Source: Deltaproteobacteria bacterium (GTDB taxonomy: Bacteria; Desulfobacterota; Desulfofervidia; Desulfofervidales; DG-60). From it: a DNA stretch of 7,264 nucleotides. Below are positions 1 to 5,409 of this stretch, piece by piece. The first letter of the stretch is position 1. Every line of letters starts with the position of its first letter. The DNA lies in assembly GCA_021163945.1 (NCBI GenBank), contig JAGGTC010000227.1, positions 1-7,264 of the forward strand. Reading direction: 5' to 3'. The position numbers and the translations under genes were made by a program. The notes below the pieces were generated by a model. That model was not told the DNA's origin and made no database searches. It saw nothing but the letters and a program-made list of their open reading frames with translations.

Positions 1-125
1 AGGTAGTTGAGGCAGTGAAAAGAAAAAGGATTTATTTTATTGATTCTGAGAAGGTCTGCAACCCTACCCCCCTAAATTTTGTTAAGGCACTAAAGGAGAT
101 AGTAGATCTCCTATATACTAAATAG
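1..125 (+). CDS. C-terminal fragment, probable periplasmic substrate-binding protein of an ABC transporter (BtuF/FepB-like)
   Basis: An open frame enters from the left edge (first full codon at base 3) and ends at TAG 123-125, giving 40 residues. The tail reads IYFIDSEKVCNPTPLNFV followed by an amphipathic helix (KALKEIVDLLY). This resembles the end of the cobalamin/iron-chelate binding proteins of the BtuF/FepB fold, where a V-Y-x-I-D strand is followed by a Pro-rich turn and a terminal 'L..A.E.L..LLHP' helix. If so, the protein would bind a metal chelate in the periplasm and deliver it to a BtuCD-type transporter. The frame is read up to the stop without interruption, and codon use matches the neighbours. 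Its end overlaps the end of the convergent radical SAM gene by 15 bases. The family call rests on a short tail only; that a gene ends here is more certain than its function. Confidence 0.5.
   Translation, partial: VVEAVKRKRIYFIDSEKVCNPTPLNFVKALKEIVDLLYTK
94..112. terminator. Perfect inverted repeat at a convergent gene junction, possible bidirectional terminator
   Basis: AGGAGAT (94-100) and ATCTCCT (106-112) form a perfect 7-bp stem with a 5-base loop (AGTAG). It lies where the left-edge plus-strand gene and the minus-strand radical SAM gene end against each other. Neither side has a proper T-tract, so intrinsic termination would be weak. The hairpin sits inside the last codons of the plus-strand gene and at the stop codon of the minus-strand gene. 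The structure is seen directly; its role is inferred from position. Confidence 0.4.
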
Positions 126-1184
126 CCTCCTTTGATATCCCTGCTTGATAAAGGGTAAGGCACGCCTAAGATTTACTCCCATCTTTTTGAGGTCATCTAT
201 TCTTATTCCATTCTTTCTATTTTCTATTATCTTCCTTGCCGTTTTTGGTCCTATCCCGGGAACACGTAAAAGTGTCTTATAATCTGCACTTTTTATATCT
301 ACTGGAAAGATATGTGGTTGTTTTAGGGCTATAGTCAACTTTGGGTCTCTTTCCTTAGGGAGATAGCCCCTTTCATCAAAGGCAAGTGCCAACTCCTCAT
401 CTAAGAATCCATAACGAAACAGGAAATCTAATTGATAAAGCCTATTTTGGCGCCAAATTGGTGTAGGGGGATGCCCCTCTAATGGGGTGCCTTTAAGGGG
501 ACGAAGGGCCTCAAAATAGATGCGTGTTAGTTTTATTTCCCTATAGAGCCTTTTCATAAGCTCAAATATATCCCTATCTGTCTCACCCGATGCCCCTACT
601 ACAAACTGTGTAGTCTGCCCCCCAGCGACAAGCCCCTTTTCCCTATATTTCTTTATCTCTATTGTTGATTGCATGATCTTATAAAAGTCCTTTTTTGAAC
701 TGATCCTAGAGAGGTGTCTTTGCGAAGGTGCCTCAAAGTTTATAGATACCCTACTGGCAAGCTCACAGGCAGGACGGACATACTCAAGTCTTGAGCCAGG
801 TAGTACCTTTAAGTGGATGTAGCCATTAAATTTATACTTTTTTCTCAAGATCTCTGCTGTTTTGAGGATATCTTCCATGGCCAGGGATGGGTCTATCCCG
901 TTTCCAGAGCTCAAAAAGAGACCCTTGACCAATCCCCTTTCGTAGAGGTCCATAAATAGCCTAGAGAGCTCCAAAGGTTTGAAGGAGGCACGAATAACCT
1001 TATTTTCAGCCCTGTTTATGCAATAGGCACAGTCATTGCAGCATACATTTGTCATAAGTACCTTAAGAAGTGGGATGTAGCCCCCTGGTGTCGCTGCAAG
1101 GTATATAAAGCTATTTAACTTAGATACAAAGGAGCACGCATCCTGTGCTGCCCCCATCCCCAATATTTTTAGTTTCTTCTCCAT
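111..1184 (-). CDS. Radical SAM protein with C-terminal helix-hairpin-helix domain (putative DNA modification/repair type)
   Basis: A 357-residue protein. Residues 38-58 hold the radical SAM iron-sulfur motif CX3CX2C (C48, C52, C55) in LLKVLMTNVCCNDCAYCINR; C49 is an extra cysteine inside it. The SAM-binding barrel continues with LSSGN (91-95) and INFEAPS (148-154). The C-terminus carries a helix-hairpin-helix, LLRVPGIGPKTARKII (305-320), a non-specific DNA-binding fold. This order, with an N-terminal KLKIL lead-in, matches the family annotated as putative DNA modification/repair radical SAM protein (COG4277 type), whose reaction is not known. Those genes often lie beside a uracil-DNA-glycosylase-like partner; none is visible here. 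Instead the gene follows an MBL-fold gene on the same strand after 58 bases, probably one transcript. ATG 1184-1182 has no Shine-Dalgarno at normal distance but fits the family's N-terminus. The N-terminal segment before the cluster appears shorter than in relatives I recall. Confidence 0.85.
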   Translation of the reverse strand: MEKKLKILGMGAAQDACSFVSKLNSFIYLAATPGGYIPLLKVLMTNVCCNDCAYCINRAENKVIRASFKPLELSRLFMDLYERGLVKGLFLSSGNGIDPSLAMEDILKTAEILRKKYKFNGYIHLKVLPGSRLEYVRPACELASRVSINFEAPSQRHLSRISSKKDFYKIMQSTIEIKKYREKGLVAGGQTTQFVVGASGETDRDIFELMKRLYREIKLTRIYFEALRPLKGTPLEGHPPTPIWRQNRLYQLDFLFRYGFLDEELALAFDERGYLPKERDPKLTIALKQPHIFPVDIKSADYKTLLRVPGIGPKTARKIIENRKNGIRIDDLKKMGVNLRRALPFIKQGYQRRLFSI

Positions 1185-1196
1185 GGTTTATTTTTT

Positions 1197-1228
1197 ATAA
1201 CCTACTGGCATAATTAATATGGGGTTAT
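1197..1228 (-). other. Imperfect hairpin just upstream of the radical SAM start codon
   Basis: ATAACC (1197-1202) pairs with GGTTAT (1223-1228). Inside it CATA (1209-1212) pairs with TATG (1218-1221) around a 5-base loop. On the minus-strand transcript the hairpin ends 12 bases before the ATG and is followed by an A-rich stretch, not a T-tract, so it does not look like a terminator. It could influence translation of the radical SAM gene or mRNA processing between the two genes; this is inference from position. Confidence 0.3.
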
Positions 1229-1242
1229 TGTGGCTATCCTTT

Positions 1243-1947
1243 TTATTTTAAGATCCATCTTTCTATATCTTCCCTATCCCACGGCCCTCCGTGGGCTGCA
1301 TAGAATTTGTTGATCCCAAGAGAAAGGAGCATTTTAATGCTTTCAAGGGCAAGTCCCTTTTCTTGGGCAAAGAGGGGTAGGTTTGGTCGCCACCTAAAGA
1401 TTGGATGAGGGGCCAAAAGGTCTCCTATTATGGCCTCGCCATCTGATAGGATCACTGAGATAGAACCCTCTGTGTGTCCTGGGGTAGGAAGAATGTAGGC
1501 ATTGATACCAAACTGGCTTAAATCTAGTCTATCCTCAATCAGGATTTCACATGGAATAGCCAATCTCTTTTTTGCCCAACCTTTAAAGACGCCAATAAGA
1601 ACCTTTCCAAAAAGGCCCAAAGGGATAATAGGGGCATTTTCCCCTCTCTCTAAATAAAAGGCATCGGCCCTGTGAACAACCAAAGGGGCACTTAGTGCCT
1701 GCCTTAAGGTAGGTGCCCCCCCAAAGTGATCAAAGTGGGCATGGGTTAAAATAATAAGGCTTACCTCCTCCCTTTTTATATTATGTCTTAAAAGGGCATT
1801 TAAGACCCTCCTTCCAGCACCTGGTGGGCCTGTGTCTACAATTACTGCCTTTTTGCCTTTTATAAAAAACACATTCACCCACCCCAAAGAGACCCTAATT
1901 AATCTTTGATCCTTAGCCAATTGCCCCTCCAAATCAAAATATAACAC
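1243..1947 (-). CDS. MBL-fold (metallo-beta-lactamase superfamily) metal-dependent hydrolase
   Basis: A 234-residue cytoplasmic protein, no signal peptide. It has the full dinuclear metal-site set in the usual order: VDTG (37-40), THAHFDH with H69, H71, D73 and H74, PTPGHTEGS with H158, GDLL with D176, and AAHGG with H219. This is the glyoxalase II-like branch of the superfamily (hydroxyacylglutathione hydrolase or thioesterase-like), but the C-terminal substrate-binding domain of true glyoxalase II is absent, so the substrate cannot be named. The start is GTG at 1947-1945: an in-frame TAA lies four codons upstream, and AGAG 8-11 bases before it is a weak ribosome binding site. The downstream radical SAM/HhH gene lies 58 bases away on the same strand, suggesting co-transcription. 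A nucleic-acid substrate (RNase Z or beta-CASP type) is not indicated, since no extra domain is present. Family call is firm, function open. Confidence 0.9.
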   Translation of the reverse strand: MLYFDLEGQLAKDQRLIRVSLGWVNVFFIKGKKAVIVDTGPPGAGRRVLNALLRHNIKREEVSLIILTHAHFDHFGGAPTLRQALSAPLVVHRADAFYLERGENAPIIPLGLFGKVLIGVFKGWAKKRLAIPCEILIEDRLDLSQFGINAYILPTPGHTEGSISVILSDGEAIIGDLLAPHPIFRWRPNLPLFAQEKGLALESIKMLLSLGINKFYAAHGGPWDREDIERWILK

Positions 1948-1995
1948 AAGTTTCTCTTTTTAAAAATACATTACTCCAAAATTTGCTCCTTACCC

Positions 1996-2024
1996 TTGTC
2001 AAAATCTAGTGACTCGATTAAAAT
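1996..2024 (+). promoter_or_regulatory. Sigma-70-type promoter for the VanZ-like gene
   Basis: TTGTCA (1996-2001) and TAAAAT (2019-2024) are separated by exactly 17 bases; each differs from consensus at one position. Predicted transcription start is near 2031, giving a leader of about 15 bases to GTG 2046 or about 33 to ATG 2064. The complementary strand of the same -35 box reads TTGACA (2002-1997), but no -10 box is found at 16-18 bases on that side, so a promoter for the divergent MBL gene is not clear. Confidence 0.55.
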
Positions 2025-2036
2025 CGGCCTGCAGGC
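2015..2036. promoter_or_regulatory. Two adjacent small palindromes over the promoter, candidate operator
   Basis: CGATT-AA-AATCG (2015-2026) overlaps the -10 box of the predicted VanZ promoter. It is directly abutted by the perfect 10-bp palindrome GCCTGCAGGC (2027-2036), which covers the expected transcription start. Placement between divergent genes suits a repressor site, but no regulator gene is visible in the window and each palindrome is short enough to occur by chance. Confidence 0.3.
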
Positions 2037-2045
2037 AATATAAAA

Positions 2046-2438
2046 GTGAGAATAAAGACATCAATGATTAAAATTGTATGGCTTTGGTTGCCAGTAATAA
2101 TATACTGCATTTTTATCTTTTATCTGTCATCTTTACCCAGATTGCCTATGGAGGTTCCCTCTTTCCCCTTTTCTGATAAAATTCTGCACGGGATAGAATA
2201 TGCAATCCTTGGCCTTTTGCTTACTAGACCCATTTTTATTCTCAGGCCTGGTCTTTCCCCCTCTGCCCTGATCCTTATAACTGTAAGCATTGCTACAATC
2301 TATGGGGTCTCTGATGAAATTCACCAGGCATTTGTCCCTGGGAGGATGCCAGACTTTTGGGATGTAATGGCTGATTTCTTTGGAAGTTATATAGGCACTT
2401 TTAGTTATCTCAGGATATTTGGTAGCTTAGCAAGATGA
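2046..2438 (+). CDS. VanZ-like family integral membrane protein
   Basis: Up to 130 residues with about four hydrophobic segments (roughly 11-29, 48-64, 72-88 and 105-122), so an inner-membrane protein. It has the VanZ-family signature: SDKILH (43-48 area, H49) before the second segment, and SDEIHQAFVPGR (89-100) followed by D106 before the last. VanZ was first described in the vancomycin-resistance cluster, where it raises teicoplanin resistance. Most chromosomal members are stand-alone and their molecular role is unknown, so no resistance should be inferred. No van genes are nearby. Start is uncertain: GTG 2046 gives the length stated, while ATG 2064 (residue 7) begins MIKIVWLWLP and would lose nothing recognisable. 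Neither has a strong Shine-Dalgarno. A good promoter lies just upstream (1996-2024). The MNT gene begins 38 bases after the stop but has its own promoter. Confidence 0.85.
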   Translation: MRIKTSMIKIVWLWLPVIIYCIFIFYLSSLPRLPMEVPSFPFSDKILHGIEYAILGLLLTRPIFILRPGLSPSALILITVSIATIYGVSDEIHQAFVPGRMPDFWDVMADFFGSYIGTFSYLRIFGSLAR

Positions 2439-2443
2439 TTTTC

Positions 2444-2471
2444 TTTACATCTTCCACTTATTATTTATAAT
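2444..2471 (+). promoter_or_regulatory. Promoter of the MNT-HEPN pair
   Basis: TTTACA (2444-2449), a 16-base spacer and a perfect TATAAT (2466-2471). The -35 box begins 6 bases after the VanZ stop codon. The -10 box ends only 5 bases before ATG 2477, so the predicted transcription start falls on or next to the start codon, and no Shine-Dalgarno precedes that codon. Confidence 0.55.
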
Positions 2472-2476
2472 GAAAT

Positions 2477-2815
2477 ATGTTAGTAGAGAGGCTTACTGCC
2501 GAGGAAAATAGGGCATTAATGGAGCTAAAAGATGTTCTAAAGGGGCTATTAGGTGATCGCCTCCAGGTATTTGTCCTTTATGGATCAAAGGCAAGGGGTG
2601 ATTGGGACTCAAAATCTGATATTGACGTAGCCATTGTTGTCAAGGGATTGACAGGAAGGCTTAAACGTCAGATCCTAGATAAAGTTGCTGAGGTAGAGTT
2701 TAAACACCTTATTCCTATATCTACCCTTGTGCTCTCAGAAAGGGATTTTAATTACCTTAAAGAAAGGGAAAGAAGAATTGCCTTGGACATCGAGAAAGAA
2801 GGTATACCCTTGTGA
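2477..2815 (+). CDS. Minimal nucleotidyltransferase (MNT) domain protein, probable antitoxin of an MNT-HEPN pair
   Basis: A 112-residue single-domain protein of the pol-beta nucleotidyltransferase fold. The core motif GSX10DXD is intact: G36-S37 in LYGSKARGDWDSKSDIDVAI, with D48 and D50 as metal ligands. The third strand reads HLIPISTLVLSERDF (77-91); I see no obvious third catalytic carboxylate there, as in many minimal members (COG1708 type). In characterised pairs, such as the Shewanella oneidensis HEPN/MNT system, the MNT partner silences the HEPN toxin by adding AMP units to a tyrosine. Its stop codon TGA (2813-2815) overlaps the GTG start of the HEPN gene by four bases, implying translational coupling. 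ATG 2477 gives the family's usual N-terminus (LTAEENRALMELKDVLKGLLGDRL). The promoter's -10 box lies 5 bases upstream, so the mRNA may be leaderless. Confidence 0.85.
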   Translation: MLVERLTAEENRALMELKDVLKGLLGDRLQVFVLYGSKARGDWDSKSDIDVAIVVKGLTGRLKRQILDKVAEVEFKHLIPISTLVLSERDFNYLKERERRIALDIEKEGIPL

Positions 2816-3216
2816 GAGAGGATAATAAGAAAAGGAACATCCGTGAAGAGATACAAAAGGCAAATAAGACATTAGAGGCTGCAAATCTCTTATTTGACAA
2901 TGGTTTTGTAAGCGATGCCATTTCAAAGCTATATTATTTCCTTTTATACTGTATTAGGGCATTGCTCCTGACAAGGGGGCTTGAACCTAGAAGCCATGAA
3001 GGGGCCCTTCGCCTTTTTGGTCTTTACTTCGTGAAGGAAGGCATTTTTGAGGCAAAGTCTTCTCACACCTTTTCAAAATTAATGAAATATAGAGAAGAGG
3101 CAGATTATAATCCCTCATATACATTTACTGAGGAAGATTTTGTAGAATTTAAAAAGGAGACAAATGAATTAGCTGATAAAATAAAGGCCTACTTAAAACA
3201 AAAAGGGTATCTTTAA
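2812..3216 (+). CDS. HEPN domain protein (COG1895/UPF0332 type), probable toxin partner of the MNT protein
   Basis: A 134-residue, mostly helical protein. Landmarks are a paired-helix core ANLLFDNGFVSDAISKLYYFLLYCIRALLL (24-53), the conserved segment RGLEPRSHEGALRLFGLYFVKEG (55-77) and KYREEADY (92-99). This is the HEPN layout of the UPF0332 family, usually encoded next to an MNT nucleotidyltransferase. Canonical HEPN RNases carry RX4-6H near the C-terminal helices. Here the only fit is R55-X6-H62, earlier in the chain, and the HXY tyrosine that is AMPylated in Shewanella HepT is not present in that form; Y41, Y42 and Y99 are other candidates. RNase or tRNA-cleaving activity is therefore plausible but unproven. 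GTG 2812 is the only reasonable start, since the next methionine is residue 91. It overlaps the MNT stop (GTGA). The gene ends 141 bases before the EF-G gene. Confidence 0.8.
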   Translation: MREDNKKRNIREEIQKANKTLEAANLLFDNGFVSDAISKLYYFLLYCIRALLLTRGLEPRSHEGALRLFGLYFVKEGIFEAKSSHTFSKLMKYREEADYNPSYTFTEEDFVEFKKETNELADKIKAYLKQKGYL

Positions 3217-3330
3217 GATAAAATAGATTTTCCCTTGTTTTTGTAAGCCTGTCGTATAATGTGAATGCTGCATCTATCTGTTCAATCTTTGAATGTTGAA
3301 TATCCAGCCATGTCAGGTTTAAGTTTGGGA

Positions 3331-3359
3331 TTGTAGATTGTGATGTAAAAAATTATAAT
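3331..3359 (+). promoter_or_regulatory. Possible promoter overlapping the first fusA ATG
   Basis: A perfect TATAAT (3354-3359) follows TTGTAG (3331-3336) after 17 bases. The -35 box is weak (3 of 6). If real, transcription would begin near 3366, after the first ATG (3358), so EF-G would start at ATG 3370 with almost no leader. Another perfect TATAAT lies at 3255-3260 but has no recognisable -35 box at 16-18 bases (CCTTGT or similar); it is the alternative promoter. Confidence 0.3.
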
Positions 3360-5400
3360 GAGCCTAAATATGTCTAAAAGGACATTAAAAAAAATAAGGA
3401 ATATTGGGATCATTGCCCATATTGATGCTGGGAAGACAACTATTACCGAACGCATCCTTTATTATACAGGCAAGTCCCATAAAATAGGCGAGGTCCATGA
3501 TGGTGAGGCCATAATGGACTGGATGCCAGAGGAGAAGGAAAGGGGCATCACCATAACATCTGCAGTAACTACCTTTTATTGGAAGGACTGTGAAATTCAC
3601 CTTATTGATACACCAGGGCATGTGGATTTTACTATTGAGGTAGAGAGGTCGCTTAGGGTACTGGATGGGGCAATTGGCGTATTCTGTGCAGTGGGTGGGG
3701 TGGAACCCCAATCAGAGACTGTTTGGCATCAGGCAGACAAATACAGGGTCCCAAAGATTGCCTTTATAAACAAGATGGATCGTCTAGGCGCAGACTTCTT
3801 TGGGACAGTTAGGCAAATGGTAGAGAAATTGGGGGCAAATCCACTAATCTTACAGCTTCCCTTGGGTGAGGAAAATGGATTTAAGGGCGTGATTGACCTA
3901 TTGAAGATGAAGGCCATAGTCTGGAATGAACAAGATCTTGGAGCTACATATAAATTTGTAGAAATACCTGAAGAATATAAGGAAAAGGGGAAAAAATACC
4001 GTGAAAGGTTGATAGAAAAGATAGCTGAGATAGATGAGGAGGTAATGGGCCTTTACCTAGATGAAAGGCCTATACCAGAGGCCACCTTAAAATCGGTTAT
4101 CAGAAGATGCACTATAGACTTAGAGGTAGTCCCTGTACTCTGTGGGGCAGCCTTAAAAAATAAAGGCATACAACCACTTTTAGATGCAATCGTAGACTAT
4201 CTACCCTCCCCCCTAGACCTACCGCCCATAGAGGGGATTGAACCAAAGACAGATGAGATAATGAGATATCCACCCAGTGAAAGGGCCCCATTCTGTGGGC
4301 TTGTGTTTAAGATCATGATGGACCAAGGCAGAAAATTGACATTTGTAAGGGCATATTCTGGTAGCCTAAAGGCAGGTGAAACTGTCTACAATCCAAGGAA
4401 GGATGTAAAGGAGCGTATAGCTAGGATATTTAGGATGCATGCCAACAGGAGGGAGCGTGTGGCAGAGATAAAGGCTGGAGATATAATGGCAGTAGCAGGC
4501 CTAAAGTCTGTTACTACAGGGGACACCCTCTGCCAGCCTGAACACCCCATTATCTTAGAGCCCATCGAATTTTATCGCCCTGTAATCTCTATAGCTATAG
4601 AGCCAAAGACAAAGGAGGATGAAGAGAAGGTAGGCATTGGCCTAAGTAAGCTTTCAGAGGAAGATCCCACCTTTCAGATAAAGGAAGATAAAGATACTGG
4701 GCAGACCCTCATCTCTGGGATGGGTGAATTGCACCTTCAGGTATTAATCAACCGCTTAGAGAGGGAGTTCCATGCAAGGGTAAATGTGGGAAAACCACAG
4801 GTAGTTTATCGGGAGACCATCTGCAAAGAGGCTGAGGCAGAGAAGGTCTTTGAGAAGGTATTGGGGACAACACCACACTTTGGCCATGTAAGATTAAAGG
4901 TCTTGCCTCTGCCTAGGGAAAGTGGAATAAAGTTCTTAAGGAAGATAAGCCCTGAGCAGATTCCAGAGATATTTTGGCCTGCCATTGAAGAGGCTATAAG
5001 AAATACAATAAATCAAGGTGTGGTTTTGGGCTATCCAATGGTTGATATGCAGATAGAGCTTATAGGTGGAGGCTTTAAAGAGCACTCCTCAGAGCTTGGA
5101 TATAGTATTGCCGCTAATCAGGCCATAAAGGAGGCAATAAACAGTGCATCTCCCATCCTTTTAGAACCTATTATGAAACTAGAGGTAATTGTACCCGAGG
5201 TCTTTATGGGGGAGGTAATTTCTGATATCAATGCAAGGAAGGGAAAGATTGAGGCCATAAATAGGGGAAAAGGTGTAAATATAATAAGTGCCACTGTTCC
5301 CTTATCACACATGTTTGGTTACTCTACAGACCTTCGCTCTATGACCCAAGGAAGGGGATCATTTACTATGCAATTTTTGAGATTTGATAAAATCAGTTAG
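3358..5400 (+). CDS. fusA: Elongation factor G paralog (EF-G2/spdEFG2-like GTPase)
   Basis: A full-length 680-residue translational GTPase (canonical EF-G is about 690-705). Visible motifs: P-loop AHIDAGKTT (20-28), switch I RGITI (63-67), DTPGH (84-88), NKMD (138-141) and CGAALKNKG (262-270). A G' insert, domain II (about 308-400), III (405-480), IV (482-600) and V (602-676) follow. Domain IV differs from the translocase: the loop usually reading GGRGQYGHV is GTTPHFGHV (503-511), and the tip loop GSYHDVDSSE, whose histidine is critical for translocation in E. coli, is GGGFKEHSSE (570-579). With MDWMPEEKERGITI in switch I, this fits the second bacterial EF-G, related to mitochondrial EF-G2, which acts in ribosome recycling with RRF. 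It is not flanked by rpsL, rpsG or tuf. ATG 3370 (MSKRTLKKIRNIGI) aligns better with EF-G N-termini than ATG 3358; neither has a Shine-Dalgarno. gatB follows after 9 bases. Confidence 0.93.
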   Translation: MSLNMSKRTLKKIRNIGIIAHIDAGKTTITERILYYTGKSHKIGEVHDGEAIMDWMPEEKERGITITSAVTTFYWKDCEIHLIDTPGHVDFTIEVERSLRVLDGAIGVFCAVGGVEPQSETVWHQADKYRVPKIAFINKMDRLGADFFGTVRQMVEKLGANPLILQLPLGEENGFKGVIDLLKMKAIVWNEQDLGATYKFVEIPEEYKEKGKKYRERLIEKIAEIDEEVMGLYLDERPIPEATLKSVIRRCTIDLEVVPVLCGAALKNKGIQPLLDAIVDYLPSPLDLPPIEGIEPKTDEIMRYPPSERAPFCGLVFKIMMDQGRKLTFVRAYSGSLKAGETVYNPRKDVKERIARIFRMHANRRERVAEIKAGDIMAVAGLKSVTTGDTLCQPEHPIILEPIEFYRPVISIAIEPKTKEDEEKVGIGLSKLSEEDPTFQIKEDKDTGQTLISGMGELHLQVLINRLEREFHARVNVGKPQVVYRETICKEAEAEKVFEKVLGTTPHFGHVRLKVLPLPRESGIKFLRKISPEQIPEIFWPAIEEAIRNTINQGVVLGYPMVDMQIELIGGGFKEHSSELGYSIAANQAIKEAINSASPILLEPIMKLEVIVPEVFMGEVISDINARKGKIEAINRGKGVNIISATVPLSHMFGYSTDLRSMTQGRGSFTMQFLRFDKIS

Positions 5401-5405
5401 GAGGT
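5399..5405 (+). promoter_or_regulatory. Strong ribosome binding site of gatB
   Basis: AGGAGGT overlaps the fusA stop codon (TAG 5398-5400) and lies 4 bases before ATG 5410. It is the clearest Shine-Dalgarno in the window, fixes the gatB start and implies coupled translation with the EF-G gene. Confidence 0.85.
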
Positions 5406-5409
5406 CTTT

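Noticed and set aside
1997..2002. TTGACA on the minus strand as -35 box of the MBL gene promoter
   Set aside because: At 17 bases the -10 position reads TTGGAG; the nearest TAAT-like hexamer (TAATGT) is 23 bases away, too far for a normal promoter.
2046..2438. VanZ-like gene read as a glycopeptide resistance determinant
   Set aside because: No vanA, vanH, vanX, vanR or vanS neighbours; stand-alone VanZ-family proteins are common in bacteria and mostly uncharacterised.
3202..3216. TATCTT-T-AAGATA near the HEPN stop codon as a terminator
   Set aside because: The arms are A/T-rich and nearly contiguous, leaving a stem of about four pairs, and no T-tract follows directly.
3385..3711. Minus-strand open frame of 108 codons inside the EF-G gene
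   Set aside because: It is fully antisense to the conserved G domain and its product has no recognisable motif. The plus strand clearly encodes EF-G there.
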